From contig NZ_CP087196.1 of assembly GCF_024749285.1 (NCBI RefSeq), positions 4,402,001-4,466,000 on the forward strand: DNA of 64,000 bases, read 5' to 3'. Under the pieces are notes generated by a model. It was not told where the DNA came from. It worked only from the letters and a program-made list of their open reading frames with translations, and did no database searches. The stretch is from Pseudomonas sp. B21-015 (GTDB lineage: Bacteria; Pseudomonadota; Gammaproteobacteria; Pseudomonadales; Pseudomonadaceae). Below, piece by piece: positions 52,039 through 60,531 of the stretch. The position numbers and the translations under genes are program-made. Numbering within the stretch: the first letter of the stretch is position 1; every line of letters begins with the position of its first letter.

Positions 52039-53709
52039 ATGAGCCTGCAACTGAGCTTCGCCGAACACAGCGCCATCGGCCCCCGCGAGGAGAACCAGGA
52101 CGCTCTGCGCCTGGTCACTCCGGCCCCGGCGCTGGCGGCAAGCAAGGGTTACCTGTTCGCCATCGCCGACGGCGTCAGCCAATGTGCCGATGGCGGCCTC
52201 GCGGCCCGTTCGACCTTGCAGGCGCTGGCACTGGACTACTACGCCACCCCGGAAACCTGGGGTGTCGCCCAGGCACTCGATCGCCTGCTACTGGCGCAAA
52301 ACCGCTGGTTGCAGGCCAATGGCGGCGGGCAACCGCTGCTGACCACGGTCAGTGCCTTGGTGATGCGCGGCAGACGCTTCACCCTGGCGCATGTCGGCGA
52401 CTGCCGGGTTTACCGCTGGCACGCCGACACGCTGCAACGGGTGAGCGAGGATCACGTCTGGGACCAGCCGGGCATGCAGCACGTGCTCAAGCGGGCCCTG
52501 GGGCTGGATCAACATCTGGTGCTGGATTTTCTCGATGGCGAACTGCGCCTGAACGAGAGTTTCGTGCTGCTCAGCGACGGCATCTGGGCCGTGCTGGGCG
52601 ACACCGCCATTGCGGCGATTCTGCGCGATCAACCTGACCTGGACAGTGCCGCGCAGACACTGGTCAGCGCGGCGCACCTGGCCGGCAGTCAGGACAACGC
52701 CAGCGCCCTGCTGGTGCGGGTCGATGCCTTGGGTGAAACCAGCATTGGCGACGCGCTGATTCACTTGCAGCAATGGCCACTCCCGCCTGCGCTGAAACCG
52801 GGCCAGACCTTCGAAGGCTGGCAGGTCGAAGGGATCCTCGGCCAGAGCCAGCAATCGCTGCTCTACCGGGTGCGCGACGCACAACAACAGCGTTGGCTGC
52901 TGAAAACCTTGCCCGGCGCTCTACGTGACGATCACCGGGCTGGGCAGGCATTGTTGTCGGAGGAATGGTTTCTCAAGCGTGTGGCCGGGCGGCATTTCCC
53001 TGAAGTCCATGCCGCCAGTCAGCGTCAGCATTTGTACTACGTGATGCGTGAATATTCCGGGTCTACCCTGGCTGAGCTGCATGAGCGTGTCGCAACGCTG
53101 CCATTGGCTCAATGGCAGGATCTGGCCGAACGCCTGCTGCGGGCGGTCGGCATGCTGCATCGAAGGCAGATTCTGCATCGCGATATCAAACCGGAGAATC
53201 TGCTGCTGGGGGACGACGGCGAGCTGCGCCTGCTGGATTTCGGCCTCGCCTACTGCCCCGGACTGTCCGAGGATCAAGCCTTCGCCCTGCCCGGAACGCC
53301 CAGCTATATCGCGCCGGAAGCCTTTCGTGGAGACACGCCGACACCGCAACAGGATCTGTATGCGGTCGGCGTGACCTTGTATTACCTGCTCACCGGGCAT
53401 TATCCCTACGGCGAAATCGAAGCGTTCCAGCGTCCACGCTTTGGTGTGCCGGTCAGCGCCAGTCGCTACCGGCCCGACCTGCCGGAATGGATCGCACAAA
53501 GCCTGGAGCGCGCGGTGGCGGCGGCTCCGGATCAGCGCTTTGAAACGGCGGAAGAATGGTTGCTGGTGCTGGAACAAGGGGAACGACGCAGCTTGAGCGT
53601 GCGCCCCAGACCGTTACTGGAGCGCGAGCCGTTGAAGGTCTGGCGGACGTTGGCGCTGGTGTCGTTGCTGGTGAATCTGGTGCTGCTGTTTTTGCTGTTT
53701 CATGGTTGA
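52039..53709 (+). CDS. PP2C phosphatase-Ser/Thr kinase fusion, membrane-anchored
   Basis: 556 residues. A PP2C domain (about 1-235) has REENQDAL, IADGVSQCADGG and LLSDGIW metal-binding motifs. A kinase domain follows (about 250-510): the G-loop is degenerate (EGILGQSQQSLLY), but LLK, HRDIKPEN, LLDFGLA and GTPSYIAPEAF are intact. A single C-terminal helix (about 533-553) anchors it to the membrane. A phosphatase and kinase in one chain suggest reversible control of a partner, and its place between nasA and nirB implies a link to nitrate uptake or reduction, but no substrate can be named. Confidence 0.9.
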   Translation: MSLQLSFAEHSAIGPREENQDALRLVTPAPALAASKGYLFAIADGVSQCADGGLAARSTLQALALDYYATPETWGVAQALDRLLLAQNRWLQANGGGQPLLTTVSALVMRGRRFTLAHVGDCRVYRWHADTLQRVSEDHVWDQPGMQHVLKRALGLDQHLVLDFLDGELRLNESFVLLSDGIWAVLGDTAIAAILRDQPDLDSAAQTLVSAAHLAGSQDNASALLVRVDALGETSIGDALIHLQQWPLPPALKPGQTFEGWQVEGILGQSQQSLLYRVRDAQQQRWLLKTLPGALRDDHRAGQALLSEEWFLKRVAGRHFPEVHAASQRQHLYYVMREYSGSTLAELHERVATLPLAQWQDLAERLLRAVGMLHRRQILHRDIKPENLLLGDDGELRLLDFGLAYCPGLSEDQAFALPGTPSYIAPEAFRGDTPTPQQDLYAVGVTLYYLLTGHYPYGEIEAFQRPRFGVPVSASRYRPDLPEWIAQSLERAVAAAPDQRFETAEEWLLVLEQGERRSLSVRPRPLLEREPLKVWRTLALVSLLVNLVLLFLLFHG

Positions 53710-53732
53710 GTTTTTTACTGCCCCCAAAAGAT

Positions 53733-53810
53733 CAAAAGATCGCAGCCTTCGGCAGCGCCTACAGGTGCCCACGATCTCCCGTAGGAGCTGCCGCAGGCTG
53801 CGATCTTTTG
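53733..53810. repeat. REP-type inverted repeat (family B) after the kinase gene
   Basis: CAAAAGATCGCAGCCTTCGG plus CAGCGCCTAC on the left and GTAGGAGCTGCCGCAGGCTG plus CGATCTTTTG on the right are inverse complements apart from a few positions. It ends about 100 bases before the nirB sigma-54 promoter. Confidence 0.87.
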
Positions 53811-53908
53811 ACTTTTTTGCTTCATAACCGGGCATAGCGCCTTGAACCGGTGCACGCAAACACCCTCCTCCCGCGCTGAGAGCCCATAAATTCGGCATTT
53901 GTGCGACT

Positions 53909-53924
53909 TGGCACAACCACTGCA
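53909..53924 (+). promoter_or_regulatory. Sigma-54 (-24/-12) promoter of nirB
   Basis: TGGCACAACCACTGCA matches the consensus TGGCAC-N5-TTGCA at all but one defined base, with GG and GC ten bases apart. The predicted start is near 53935. Confidence 0.82.
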
Positions 53925-53952
53925 TTACCTTTCCCAACATACATAAAGCCCG

Positions 53953-54040
53953 GCCTTCAACGTAGAAGGCTGCGCTGCCCGAGAGAACGGGACAAGGACA
54001 AAGGCGTCCTCGCTAGTGAGCTAGCGGGACGCCTTTTTTT
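53953..54040 (+). promoter_or_regulatory. nirB leader: two ANTAR hairpins and a strong terminator
   Basis: P1: GCCTTC/GAAGGC (53953-53970) with hexaloop AACGTA. P2: CCCG/CGGG (53978-53991) with hexaloop AGAGAA. Both loops have A1 and G4. Then AGGCGTCC-T-CGCTAG (54002-54016) pairs with CTAGCG-GGACGCCT (54021-54034) to form a 14-pair terminator with seven T residues. The nirB ATG is 72 bases further on. This is the ANTAR antiterminator arrangement known for nas/nir leaders. Confidence 0.88.
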
Positions 54041-54112
54041 GTTTGCGCAAAATTTTGTCGAGCAAGGCCTGAATGCCCTGATGAGGCAGGCCCGAGCTCC
54101 CCGGAGAACCTG

Positions 54113-56566
54113 ATGAAAAAACTAAAACTGGTGATGATCGGCAACGGCATGGCCGGGGTGCGTACCCTGGAAGAGCTGCTCAAGCTGAGTAATGAACTGT
54201 ACGACATCACGGTCTTCGGCGCCGAACCCCATACCAACTACAACCGCATCCTGCTGTCCCCCGTACTGGCCGGCGAACAGACATTCGAAGAGATCGTGCT
54301 CAACGATCTGGACTGGTACCTGGACAACAACATCAAGCTGCTGCTCAACCGCAAAGTGGTGGAGATCGACCGGGTCAAACGCCGGGTCATCGCCGAAGAC
54401 GGCACCGAGGCCGAATACGACCGCCTGCTGATCGCCACCGGCTCGACCCCGTTCATCCTGCCGATCCCCGGCAATACCTTGCAGGGCGTGATCGGCTACC
54501 GCGACATCGCCGACACCCAAGCGATGATCGACACCGCCAAGACCCACAAGCACGCCGTGGTCATCGGCGGCGGCCTGCTGGGCCTTGAAGCCGCCAACGG
54601 CCTGATGCTGCGCGGCATGCACGTCACCGTGGTGCACATCGGCGAATGGCTGCTGGAGCGGCAACTGGACAAAACCAGCGGCCAACTCCTGCAAACCGCC
54701 CTGGAAGCCCGCGGCCTGCACTTTCGCCTGCGCGAACAGACCCAGGCCCTGCACGATGCCGGCAATGGCCGGGTCGGCTCGGTGCAGTTCAAGAACGGCG
54801 ACATCATCCCCGCCGACCTGGTGGTGATGGCCGCCGGTATTCGCCCCAATACCGAACTCGCGGAAAAATCCGGCATCCCGTGCAGTCGCGGGATTCTGGT
54901 CAACGACACGATGCAAACCTACGACCCTCGGGTTTATGCCATCGGCGAATGCGCCAGCCACCGTGGAATCGCCTACGGCCTGGTCGCGCCACTGTTCGAA
55001 CAGGCCAAGGTGTGCGCCAACCACCTCGCCCAACTGGGCTTCGCCACCTACAAGGGCTCGGTGACTTCGACCAAATTGAAAGTCACTGGCATCGACCTGT
55101 TTTCTGCTGGCGACTTCATGGGCGGCGAAGGCACCGAGACCATCACCCTCTCCGACCCGATCGGCGGCGTTTACAAAAAACTGGTGATCAAGGATGACGT
55201 GCTGGTCGGGGCCTGTCTGTACGGCGATACGGCAGATGGCGGTTGGTATTTCCGGCAGATCCGTGAGAACCATGGCATCGGCGAGATCCGCGATCACCTG
55301 ATGTTCGGCGAAAACGCCCTCGGCGACGTAGGACACCAAGGCCAGGACAAGGCCATGAGCATGGCCGACACCGCCGAAGTCTGCGGCTGCAACGGCGTGT
55401 GCAAAGGCACCATCGTCAAGGCCATCCAGGAACACGGCCTGTTCAGCGTCGACGACGTGAAAAAACACACCAAGGCCGCCAGTTCTTGTGGCTCATGCGC
55501 CGGCCTCGTCGAGCAGATCCTGATCAACACCGTGGGCGGCGCGGCGGACGTCAAACCGAAAAGCGAAAAAGCCATCTGCGGTTGCAGCGACCTCAACCAC
55601 GGGCAAATCCGCCAGGCCATCCGCGACCAGCACCTGCTGACCCTCTTCGGCACCATGACTTATTTAAACTGGCGCACCCCGAACGGTTGCGCCACGTGCC
55701 GTCCGGCGCTCAACTACTACCTGATTTCCACCTGGCCGGGCGAGGCTAAGGACGATCCACAATCGCGCCTGATCAACGAACGCGCCCACGCCAACATTCA
55801 GAAAGACGGCACTTACTCTGTAGTCCCGCGGATGTGGGGCGGTGTGACCAATCCTTCAGAGCTGCGGCGCATTGCCGATGTGGCCGACAAGTACAACGTG
55901 CCGATGGTCAAGGTCACCGGCGGCCAGCGCATCGACTTGCTGGGGATTAAAAAGCAGGACTTGCCAGGGGTCTGGAAGGATCTGGACATGCCGTCCGGCC
56001 ACGCCTACGGCAAATCCATCCGCACCGTTAAAACCTGCGTCGGCAGCGAGTTCTGCCGCTTCGGCACCCAGAACTCCACGCAACTGGGCATCGAGCTTGA
56101 GCACGACCTGTTCAACATGTGGTCGCCGCACAAAGTGAAACTGGCCGTCTCCGGTTGCCCACGCAACTGCTCGGAAGCGGGAATCAAGGACGTCGGCATT
56201 ATCGGCGTGGACTCCGGCTGGGAGATGTACATCGGTGGCAATGGCGGGATCAAGACCGAGGTCGCGGAGTTCTTCGTCAAGCTGAAAACCGCCGAAGAAG
56301 TGCGCGAATACAACGGCGCGTTCCTGCAGCTGTACCGCGAAGAAGCCTTCTACCTCGAGCGCACCGTGCATTACCTGCAACGGGTCGGCATGGAACACAT
56401 CAAGAAAGCCGTGCTGGAAGACCCGGTACGGCGCAAGGCACTCAACGAACGCCTGCAATTCTCCCTGTCGTTTGAACAGGACCCGTGGAAAGAACGCCTC
56501 GAACAGCCGCTGCTGAAAAAAGAATTCGAGGTCATTCCCGTGAAGAACCTGGAGGTGTCGGTATGA
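54113..56566 (+). CDS. nirB: Assimilatory NAD(P)H nitrite reductase, large subunit NirB
   Basis: 817 residues. An FAD-binding domain (MIGNGMAGVRTLEEL), an NAD-binding Rossmann fold (VVIGGGLLGLEAANG), two BFD-type [2Fe-2S] regions with CGCNGVCKGTI and SSCGSCAGLVEQ, and a C-terminal sirohaem-[4Fe-4S] domain with KTCVGSEFCRFG and SGCPRNCSEAG, the four cysteines that hold the cluster. It reduces nitrite to ammonium with NirD. The stop overlaps the nirD start (ATGA). Expression follows the ANTAR leader and sigma-54 promoter. Confidence 0.96.
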   Translation: MKKLKLVMIGNGMAGVRTLEELLKLSNELYDITVFGAEPHTNYNRILLSPVLAGEQTFEEIVLNDLDWYLDNNIKLLLNRKVVEIDRVKRRVIAEDGTEAEYDRLLIATGSTPFILPIPGNTLQGVIGYRDIADTQAMIDTAKTHKHAVVIGGGLLGLEAANGLMLRGMHVTVVHIGEWLLERQLDKTSGQLLQTALEARGLHFRLREQTQALHDAGNGRVGSVQFKNGDIIPADLVVMAAGIRPNTELAEKSGIPCSRGILVNDTMQTYDPRVYAIGECASHRGIAYGLVAPLFEQAKVCANHLAQLGFATYKGSVTSTKLKVTGIDLFSAGDFMGGEGTETITLSDPIGGVYKKLVIKDDVLVGACLYGDTADGGWYFRQIRENHGIGEIRDHLMFGENALGDVGHQGQDKAMSMADTAEVCGCNGVCKGTIVKAIQEHGLFSVDDVKKHTKAASSCGSCAGLVEQILINTVGGAADVKPKSEKAICGCSDLNHGQIRQAIRDQHLLTLFGTMTYLNWRTPNGCATCRPALNYYLISTWPGEAKDDPQSRLINERAHANIQKDGTYSVVPRMWGGVTNPSELRRIADVADKYNVPMVKVTGGQRIDLLGIKKQDLPGVWKDLDMPSGHAYGKSIRTVKTCVGSEFCRFGTQNSTQLGIELEHDLFNMWSPHKVKLAVSGCPRNCSEAGIKDVGIIGVDSGWEMYIGGNGGIKTEVAEFFVKLKTAEEVREYNGAFLQLYREEAFYLERTVHYLQRVGMEHIKKAVLEDPVRRKALNERLQFSLSFEQDPWKERLEQPLLKKEFEVIPVKNLEVSV

Positions 56567-56880
56567 ACTGGCTGGATATCTGCGCACTGGAAGAGATCAA
56601 CACCCTTGGCTCGCGGATCATCGCGGGACCGAAAGGCGACATCGCGATTTTTCGTACGAGCGACGATGAGGTTTTCGCCCTCGACGACCGCTGCCCGCAC
56701 AAGGGCGGGCCGCTGTCCCAGGGTTTGATCTACGGCAAACGGGTGGCCTGCCCGCTGCACAACTGGCAGATCGACCTGGAAACCGGCGAGGCCCAGGCTC
56801 CGGATATCGGCTGCGCCCACCATCACTCGGCACGGGTCGAGAATGGCCGGGTGCTGCTGGCCCTGCGGGAAGCAAGCTGA
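56563..56880 (+). CDS. nirD: Nitrite reductase small subunit NirD (Rieske type)
   Basis: 105 residues. Rieske-like [2Fe-2S] motif C-x-H (CPHKGGPLSQG) and C-x2-H (CPLHNWQIDLETG). It completes the assimilatory nitrite reductase. Its ATG overlaps the nirB stop, and its TGA overlaps the nasC ATG by one base. Confidence 0.94.
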   Translation: MNWLDICALEEINTLGSRIIAGPKGDIAIFRTSDDEVFALDDRCPHKGGPLSQGLIYGKRVACPLHNWQIDLETGEAQAPDIGCAHHHSARVENGRVLLALREAS

Positions 56881-59597
56881 TGGACCGTCAAATTACCGCT
56901 TCCACCTGCTGCTACTGCGGGGTCGGCTGCGGCGTGCTGATCGAGCACGACGGCGAGCGCATCCTCGGCGTCAGTGGCGATCCGACGCACCCGGCCAACT
57001 TCGGCAAATTGTGCAGTAAAGGTTCGACCCTGCACCTGACCGGCGACTTGGCAGCACGGGCGTTGTACCCGGAGCTGCGCTTGGGCAAAGGCCTGGCCCG
57101 CAGCCGTACCGACTGGGACACGGCTCTCGATCACGCCGCCAGCGTATTCGCCCAAACAATTGTCGAGCACGGCCCGGACAGCGTCGCGTTCTACATCTCC
57201 GGGCAATTGCTGACCGAGGATTACTACGCCTTCAACAAACTGGCGCGGGCGCTGGTGGGCACCAACAACATCGACAGCAATTCACGGCTGTGCATGTCTT
57301 CGGCGGTGGTCGGCTACAAGCGCAGCCTCGGCGCCGATGCTCCGCCTTGCAACTACGAAGACCTGGAATTGAGCGACTGCGTGATGATCGTCGGCAGCAA
57401 CATGGCCTACGCCCACCCGATCCTCTTTCGTCGCCTGGAAGAAGCCAAATCCCGCCGCCCACAGATGAAAGTCATCGTTATCGATCCTCGGCGCACCGAC
57501 ACTTGCGATCTGGCTGACCTGCACCTGGCGATTCTGCCCGGTACCGATGTCGCCTTGTTCCATGGAATTTTGCACTTGCTGCTGTGGGAAGACTGGATTG
57601 ACCGCGACTTCATCAAGGCTCACACCGAAGGCCTGGCCGAGCTGAAAAGCCTGGTGCGCGATTACACCCCGGCAATGGTTTCGCAGCTCTGTGGCATCAG
57701 CGTCGAGCAATTGCAGCAATGCGCGGAATGGGTTGGCACGTCACCGAGTTTTCTGTCGCTGTGGTGCATGGGGCTGAATCAGTCCACCGCCGGCAGCGCG
57801 AAGAATAGCGCGCTGATCAACCTGCACCTGGCCACCGGGCAAATCGGCCGTCCCGGTGCCGGACCTTTCTCACTGACCGGTCAGCCAAACGCCATGGGTG
57901 GCCGGGAAACTGGCAGTTTGTCGAACCTGCTGCCAGGCCATCGCGAAGCGGCCAATGCCGAACACCGCGCAGAAGTAGCTGCCTACTGGGGTGTCGATCA
58001 ACTGCCCGAGCACGCCGGGCTCACGGCCATCGAACTGTTCGAGCAGATGCGCAGCGGCAAGATCAAAGCCCTGTGGATCGCCTGCACCAACCCTGCCCAG
58101 TCAATGCCGGACCAGACCGCTGTGCGCGAGGCACTGCAAGCCTGCCCGTTCGTGGTGTTGCAGGAAGCCTTCCACACCACCGAAACCGCCGCGTTCGCCG
58201 ACCTGCTGCTGCCCGCCGCCAGTTGGGGCGAAAAGGACGGCACGGTCACCAACTCCGAGCGGCGCATTTCCCACGTCCGTCGGGCCATCGGCGCACCCGG
58301 TGAAGCGCGTTCCGACTGGGCGATCACCGTGGATTTCGCACAGCGTCTGGAAAAACATCTGCGCCCTGGAGCCACCAGTCTGTTTGCCTTTGAAACCCCG
58401 GCGCAAGTCTTCGACGAATACAAACACCTGACTCGCGGCCGCGACCTCGATCTGTCCGGGATCAGCCATGAGTTGATCGACCGGCTCGGTCCGCAGCAGT
58501 GGCCCTTCCCCGCCGGTGCCCGCGAAGGCACGGCGCGGCTGTACCTCGACGGGGTTTTCCCGACCGCCAGCGGGCGTGCACAGTTCGTGACCGACCCGTA
58601 TCGCGCCGCCAAGGAGCAGCGCGATGCGCGGTTCCCACTGACCCTGATCACAGGCCGCCTGCGCGATCAATGGCACGGCATGAGCCGCACCGGCACCGCC
58701 GCGCAGTTATTCGGCCATGTCAGCGAAGCTGTGTTGAGCCTGCACCCGGATGAGCTGCGCCGGCATCGCCTGCAACCTGGCGATCTGATCAATCTGAAAA
58801 GTCGCCGGGGCTCGGTCATCGTGCCGGTCAGCAGCGACGACAGCGTACGTCCGGGCCAGGCCTTTCTGCCGATGCATTGGGGTGATCGCTTTCTCAAGGG
58901 TGGTGTGAATACCCTCACTCTTCCCGCCTTCGATCCGTTGTCGAAACAACCGGAACTCAAACACAGCGGTGTGCGCCTCGAGCCAGTGCAATTGCCTTGG
59001 CAGCTTTTCGCCCTGATAGAGGGTGATGTTCAACAGCATTTAGAGACGCTACGACCGCTCTGTGAGGCGCTTTCCTACGCCAGCCTCAGCCTGGCCGGTC
59101 GTGAACGTCCTGCGCTGCTGATACGCGCCGCCAGCGCCACCGCACCCGATCCGCAACTGTTGCGTGATATCGATCAATGCCTGGGCCTCAACGAGGGCCC
59201 GGTATTGGCCTACGACGATCCCCGGCGTTCGATCGGCAAACGGGTGCGCATCGAGAATGGTCGGATCACCGCGATTCGCCTGGCCGGTGAAACCCTCGCC
59301 CAGCACTGGCTGCAAAGCCTGTGGCTTGAAGGTCGCGCCGACGAACAACTGCGCCGTTGGCTGCTGGCGCCCTTGAGCGCGCCACCGGGCAACGCTGGCG
59401 GTCCGACATCCGACACCAAAACCCTGTGCAACTGCATGAACGTCAGCCAGAGCGCAGTCTGTGTCGGCATTGGCCGTGGCCTGGACTTGCAGGGTTTAAA
59501 ACAAGAACTGGGCTGCGGCACGCAATGCGGTTCCTGCGTTCCGGAAATCAAGCGTTTACTGGCCGCCACCGCGCAGCCAGTCGCCGTCATCTCGTGA
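56880..59597 (+). CDS. nasC: Assimilatory nitrate reductase catalytic subunit NasC
   Basis: 905 residues. The N-terminal [4Fe-4S] motif CCYCGVGCGV (C10, C13, C17, with CSKG further on) starts a molybdopterin-bis-MGD oxidoreductase domain (with LCMSSAVVGYKRSLG, DPRRTDTCDLADLHLAILPG). The C-terminal 60 residues form a BFD-like [2Fe-2S] domain (CNCMNVSQ and CGTQCGSCVPEI), a fusion typical of the large NasA/NasC form. It reduces nitrate to nitrite in the cytoplasm. No twin-arginine signal. Confidence 0.95.
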   Translation: MDRQITASTCCYCGVGCGVLIEHDGERILGVSGDPTHPANFGKLCSKGSTLHLTGDLAARALYPELRLGKGLARSRTDWDTALDHAASVFAQTIVEHGPDSVAFYISGQLLTEDYYAFNKLARALVGTNNIDSNSRLCMSSAVVGYKRSLGADAPPCNYEDLELSDCVMIVGSNMAYAHPILFRRLEEAKSRRPQMKVIVIDPRRTDTCDLADLHLAILPGTDVALFHGILHLLLWEDWIDRDFIKAHTEGLAELKSLVRDYTPAMVSQLCGISVEQLQQCAEWVGTSPSFLSLWCMGLNQSTAGSAKNSALINLHLATGQIGRPGAGPFSLTGQPNAMGGRETGSLSNLLPGHREAANAEHRAEVAAYWGVDQLPEHAGLTAIELFEQMRSGKIKALWIACTNPAQSMPDQTAVREALQACPFVVLQEAFHTTETAAFADLLLPAASWGEKDGTVTNSERRISHVRRAIGAPGEARSDWAITVDFAQRLEKHLRPGATSLFAFETPAQVFDEYKHLTRGRDLDLSGISHELIDRLGPQQWPFPAGAREGTARLYLDGVFPTASGRAQFVTDPYRAAKEQRDARFPLTLITGRLRDQWHGMSRTGTAAQLFGHVSEAVLSLHPDELRRHRLQPGDLINLKSRRGSVIVPVSSDDSVRPGQAFLPMHWGDRFLKGGVNTLTLPAFDPLSKQPELKHSGVRLEPVQLPWQLFALIEGDVQQHLETLRPLCEALSYASLSLAGRERPALLIRAASATAPDPQLLRDIDQCLGLNEGPVLAYDDPRRSIGKRVRIENGRITAIRLAGETLAQHWLQSLWLEGRADEQLRRWLLAPLSAPPGNAGGPTSDTKTLCNCMNVSQSAVCVGIGRGLDLQGLKQELGCGTQCGSCVPEIKRLLAATAQPVAVIS

Positions 59598-59607
59598 GGA
59601 AAACACT

Positions 59608-60363
59608 ATGAGCGCAAAAGTCTGGCTGGTGGGTGCGGGTCCCGGCGACCCTGAATTGCTGACCCTCAAGGCGGTTCGAGCGTTGCGCGAAGCGGACGTG
59701 GTGCTGATCGACGATCTGGTCAATGACGCGGTACTGGAGCATTGCCCAAGCGCGCGAATTATTCCTGTGGGTAAGCGCGGCGGCTGTCGCTCCACGCCTC
59801 AGGCATTCATTCATCGCCTGATGTTGCGCTATACCCGCCACGGCAAATGCGTGGTGCGCCTCAAGGGTGGCGATCCGTGCATCTTCGGGCGTGGCGGTGA
59901 AGAAGCGCAGTGGCTACGCGAGCGCGGTGTCGAGGTTGAGCTGGTCAATGGCATCACGGCGGGTCTTGCCGGCGCGACCCAATGCGATATCCCCCTGACG
60001 CTGAGGGGCGTCGCGCGTGGCGTGACACTGGTCACGGCGCACACTCAGGATGACAGCACTCTGAATTGGCAGGCCCTGGCTCAAGGGGGCACCACGCTGG
60101 TGATCTACATGGGCGTGGCGAAGCTCAGTGAAATTCGCGAGCAACTGCTGGCCGGCGGTATGGCTGCCAATACACCCGTGGCGATGATCGAAAATGCTTC
60201 CCTGCCGCACCAACGGGAATGTCGGAGCGACCTGACAGCCATGGAGGACGATGCCCATAGCTTCCAGCTGAAAAGCCCGGCGATCCTGGTAATCGGCGCT
60301 GTGGCGGCCTGTGATGAGATCAAAAGATCGCAGCCTGCATTGGTTCGGTTCTCATCCCTGTAG
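59608..60363 (+). CDS. cobA: Uroporphyrinogen-III C-methyltransferase
   Basis: 251 residues of the SAM-dependent tetrapyrrole methylase family: VGAGPGDPELLTLKA near the N-terminus, KGGDPCIFGRGGEEA and ITAGLAGATQCDIPLT. It makes precorrin-2, the precursor of sirohaem, which NirB needs; its position next to nasC supports that role. The final 15 residues (DEIKRSQPALVRFSSL region) are read from a REP half-site (AAAAGATCGCAGCCT), so the C-terminus has been replaced or extended by a repeat. Confidence 0.92.
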   Translation: MSAKVWLVGAGPGDPELLTLKAVRALREADVVLIDDLVNDAVLEHCPSARIIPVGKRGGCRSTPQAFIHRLMLRYTRHGKCVVRLKGGDPCIFGRGGEEAQWLRERGVEVELVNGITAGLAGATQCDIPLTLRGVARGVTLVTAHTQDDSTLNWQALAQGGTTLVIYMGVAKLSEIREQLLAGGMAANTPVAMIENASLPHQRECRSDLTAMEDDAHSFQLKSPAILVIGAVAACDEIKRSQPALVRFSSL

Positions 60364-60368
60364 AAACT

Positions 60369-60443
60369 AAAAGATCGCAGCCTTCGGCAGCTCCTACATT
60401 TGAAATGCGATCCCTGTAGGAGCTGCCGAAGGCTGCGATCTTT
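60369..60443. repeat. REP-type inverted repeat (family B) after cobA
   Basis: AAAGATCGCAGCCTTCGGCA plus GCTCCTACA and the inverse complement ending at 60443. A third, partial copy is embedded in the cobA 3' end (60319-60336), so two REP arms in tandem precede this element. Confidence 0.88.
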
Positions 60444-60488
60444 ACGAAACACCGAAAACCCTCGCTGAAACCCAAATCGCAGACAAAG

Positions 60489-60514
60489 AAAAGCCCGGCC
60501 TGAGCCGGGCTTTT
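60489..60514. terminator. Bidirectional terminator between cobA and oprF
   Basis: AAAAGCCCGGC-CTGA-GCCGGGCTTTT forms an 11-pair stem. It can end oprF transcription from the right and cobA readthrough from the left. Confidence 0.92.
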
Positions 60515-60531
60515 CCAGAGCTGCGAGCTAA

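Noticed and set aside
53840..53870. GGTGCACG/CACC considered as an NtrC site upstream of the nirB sigma-54 promoter
   Set aside because: Only one half of the GCAC-N-GTGC consensus is convincing.
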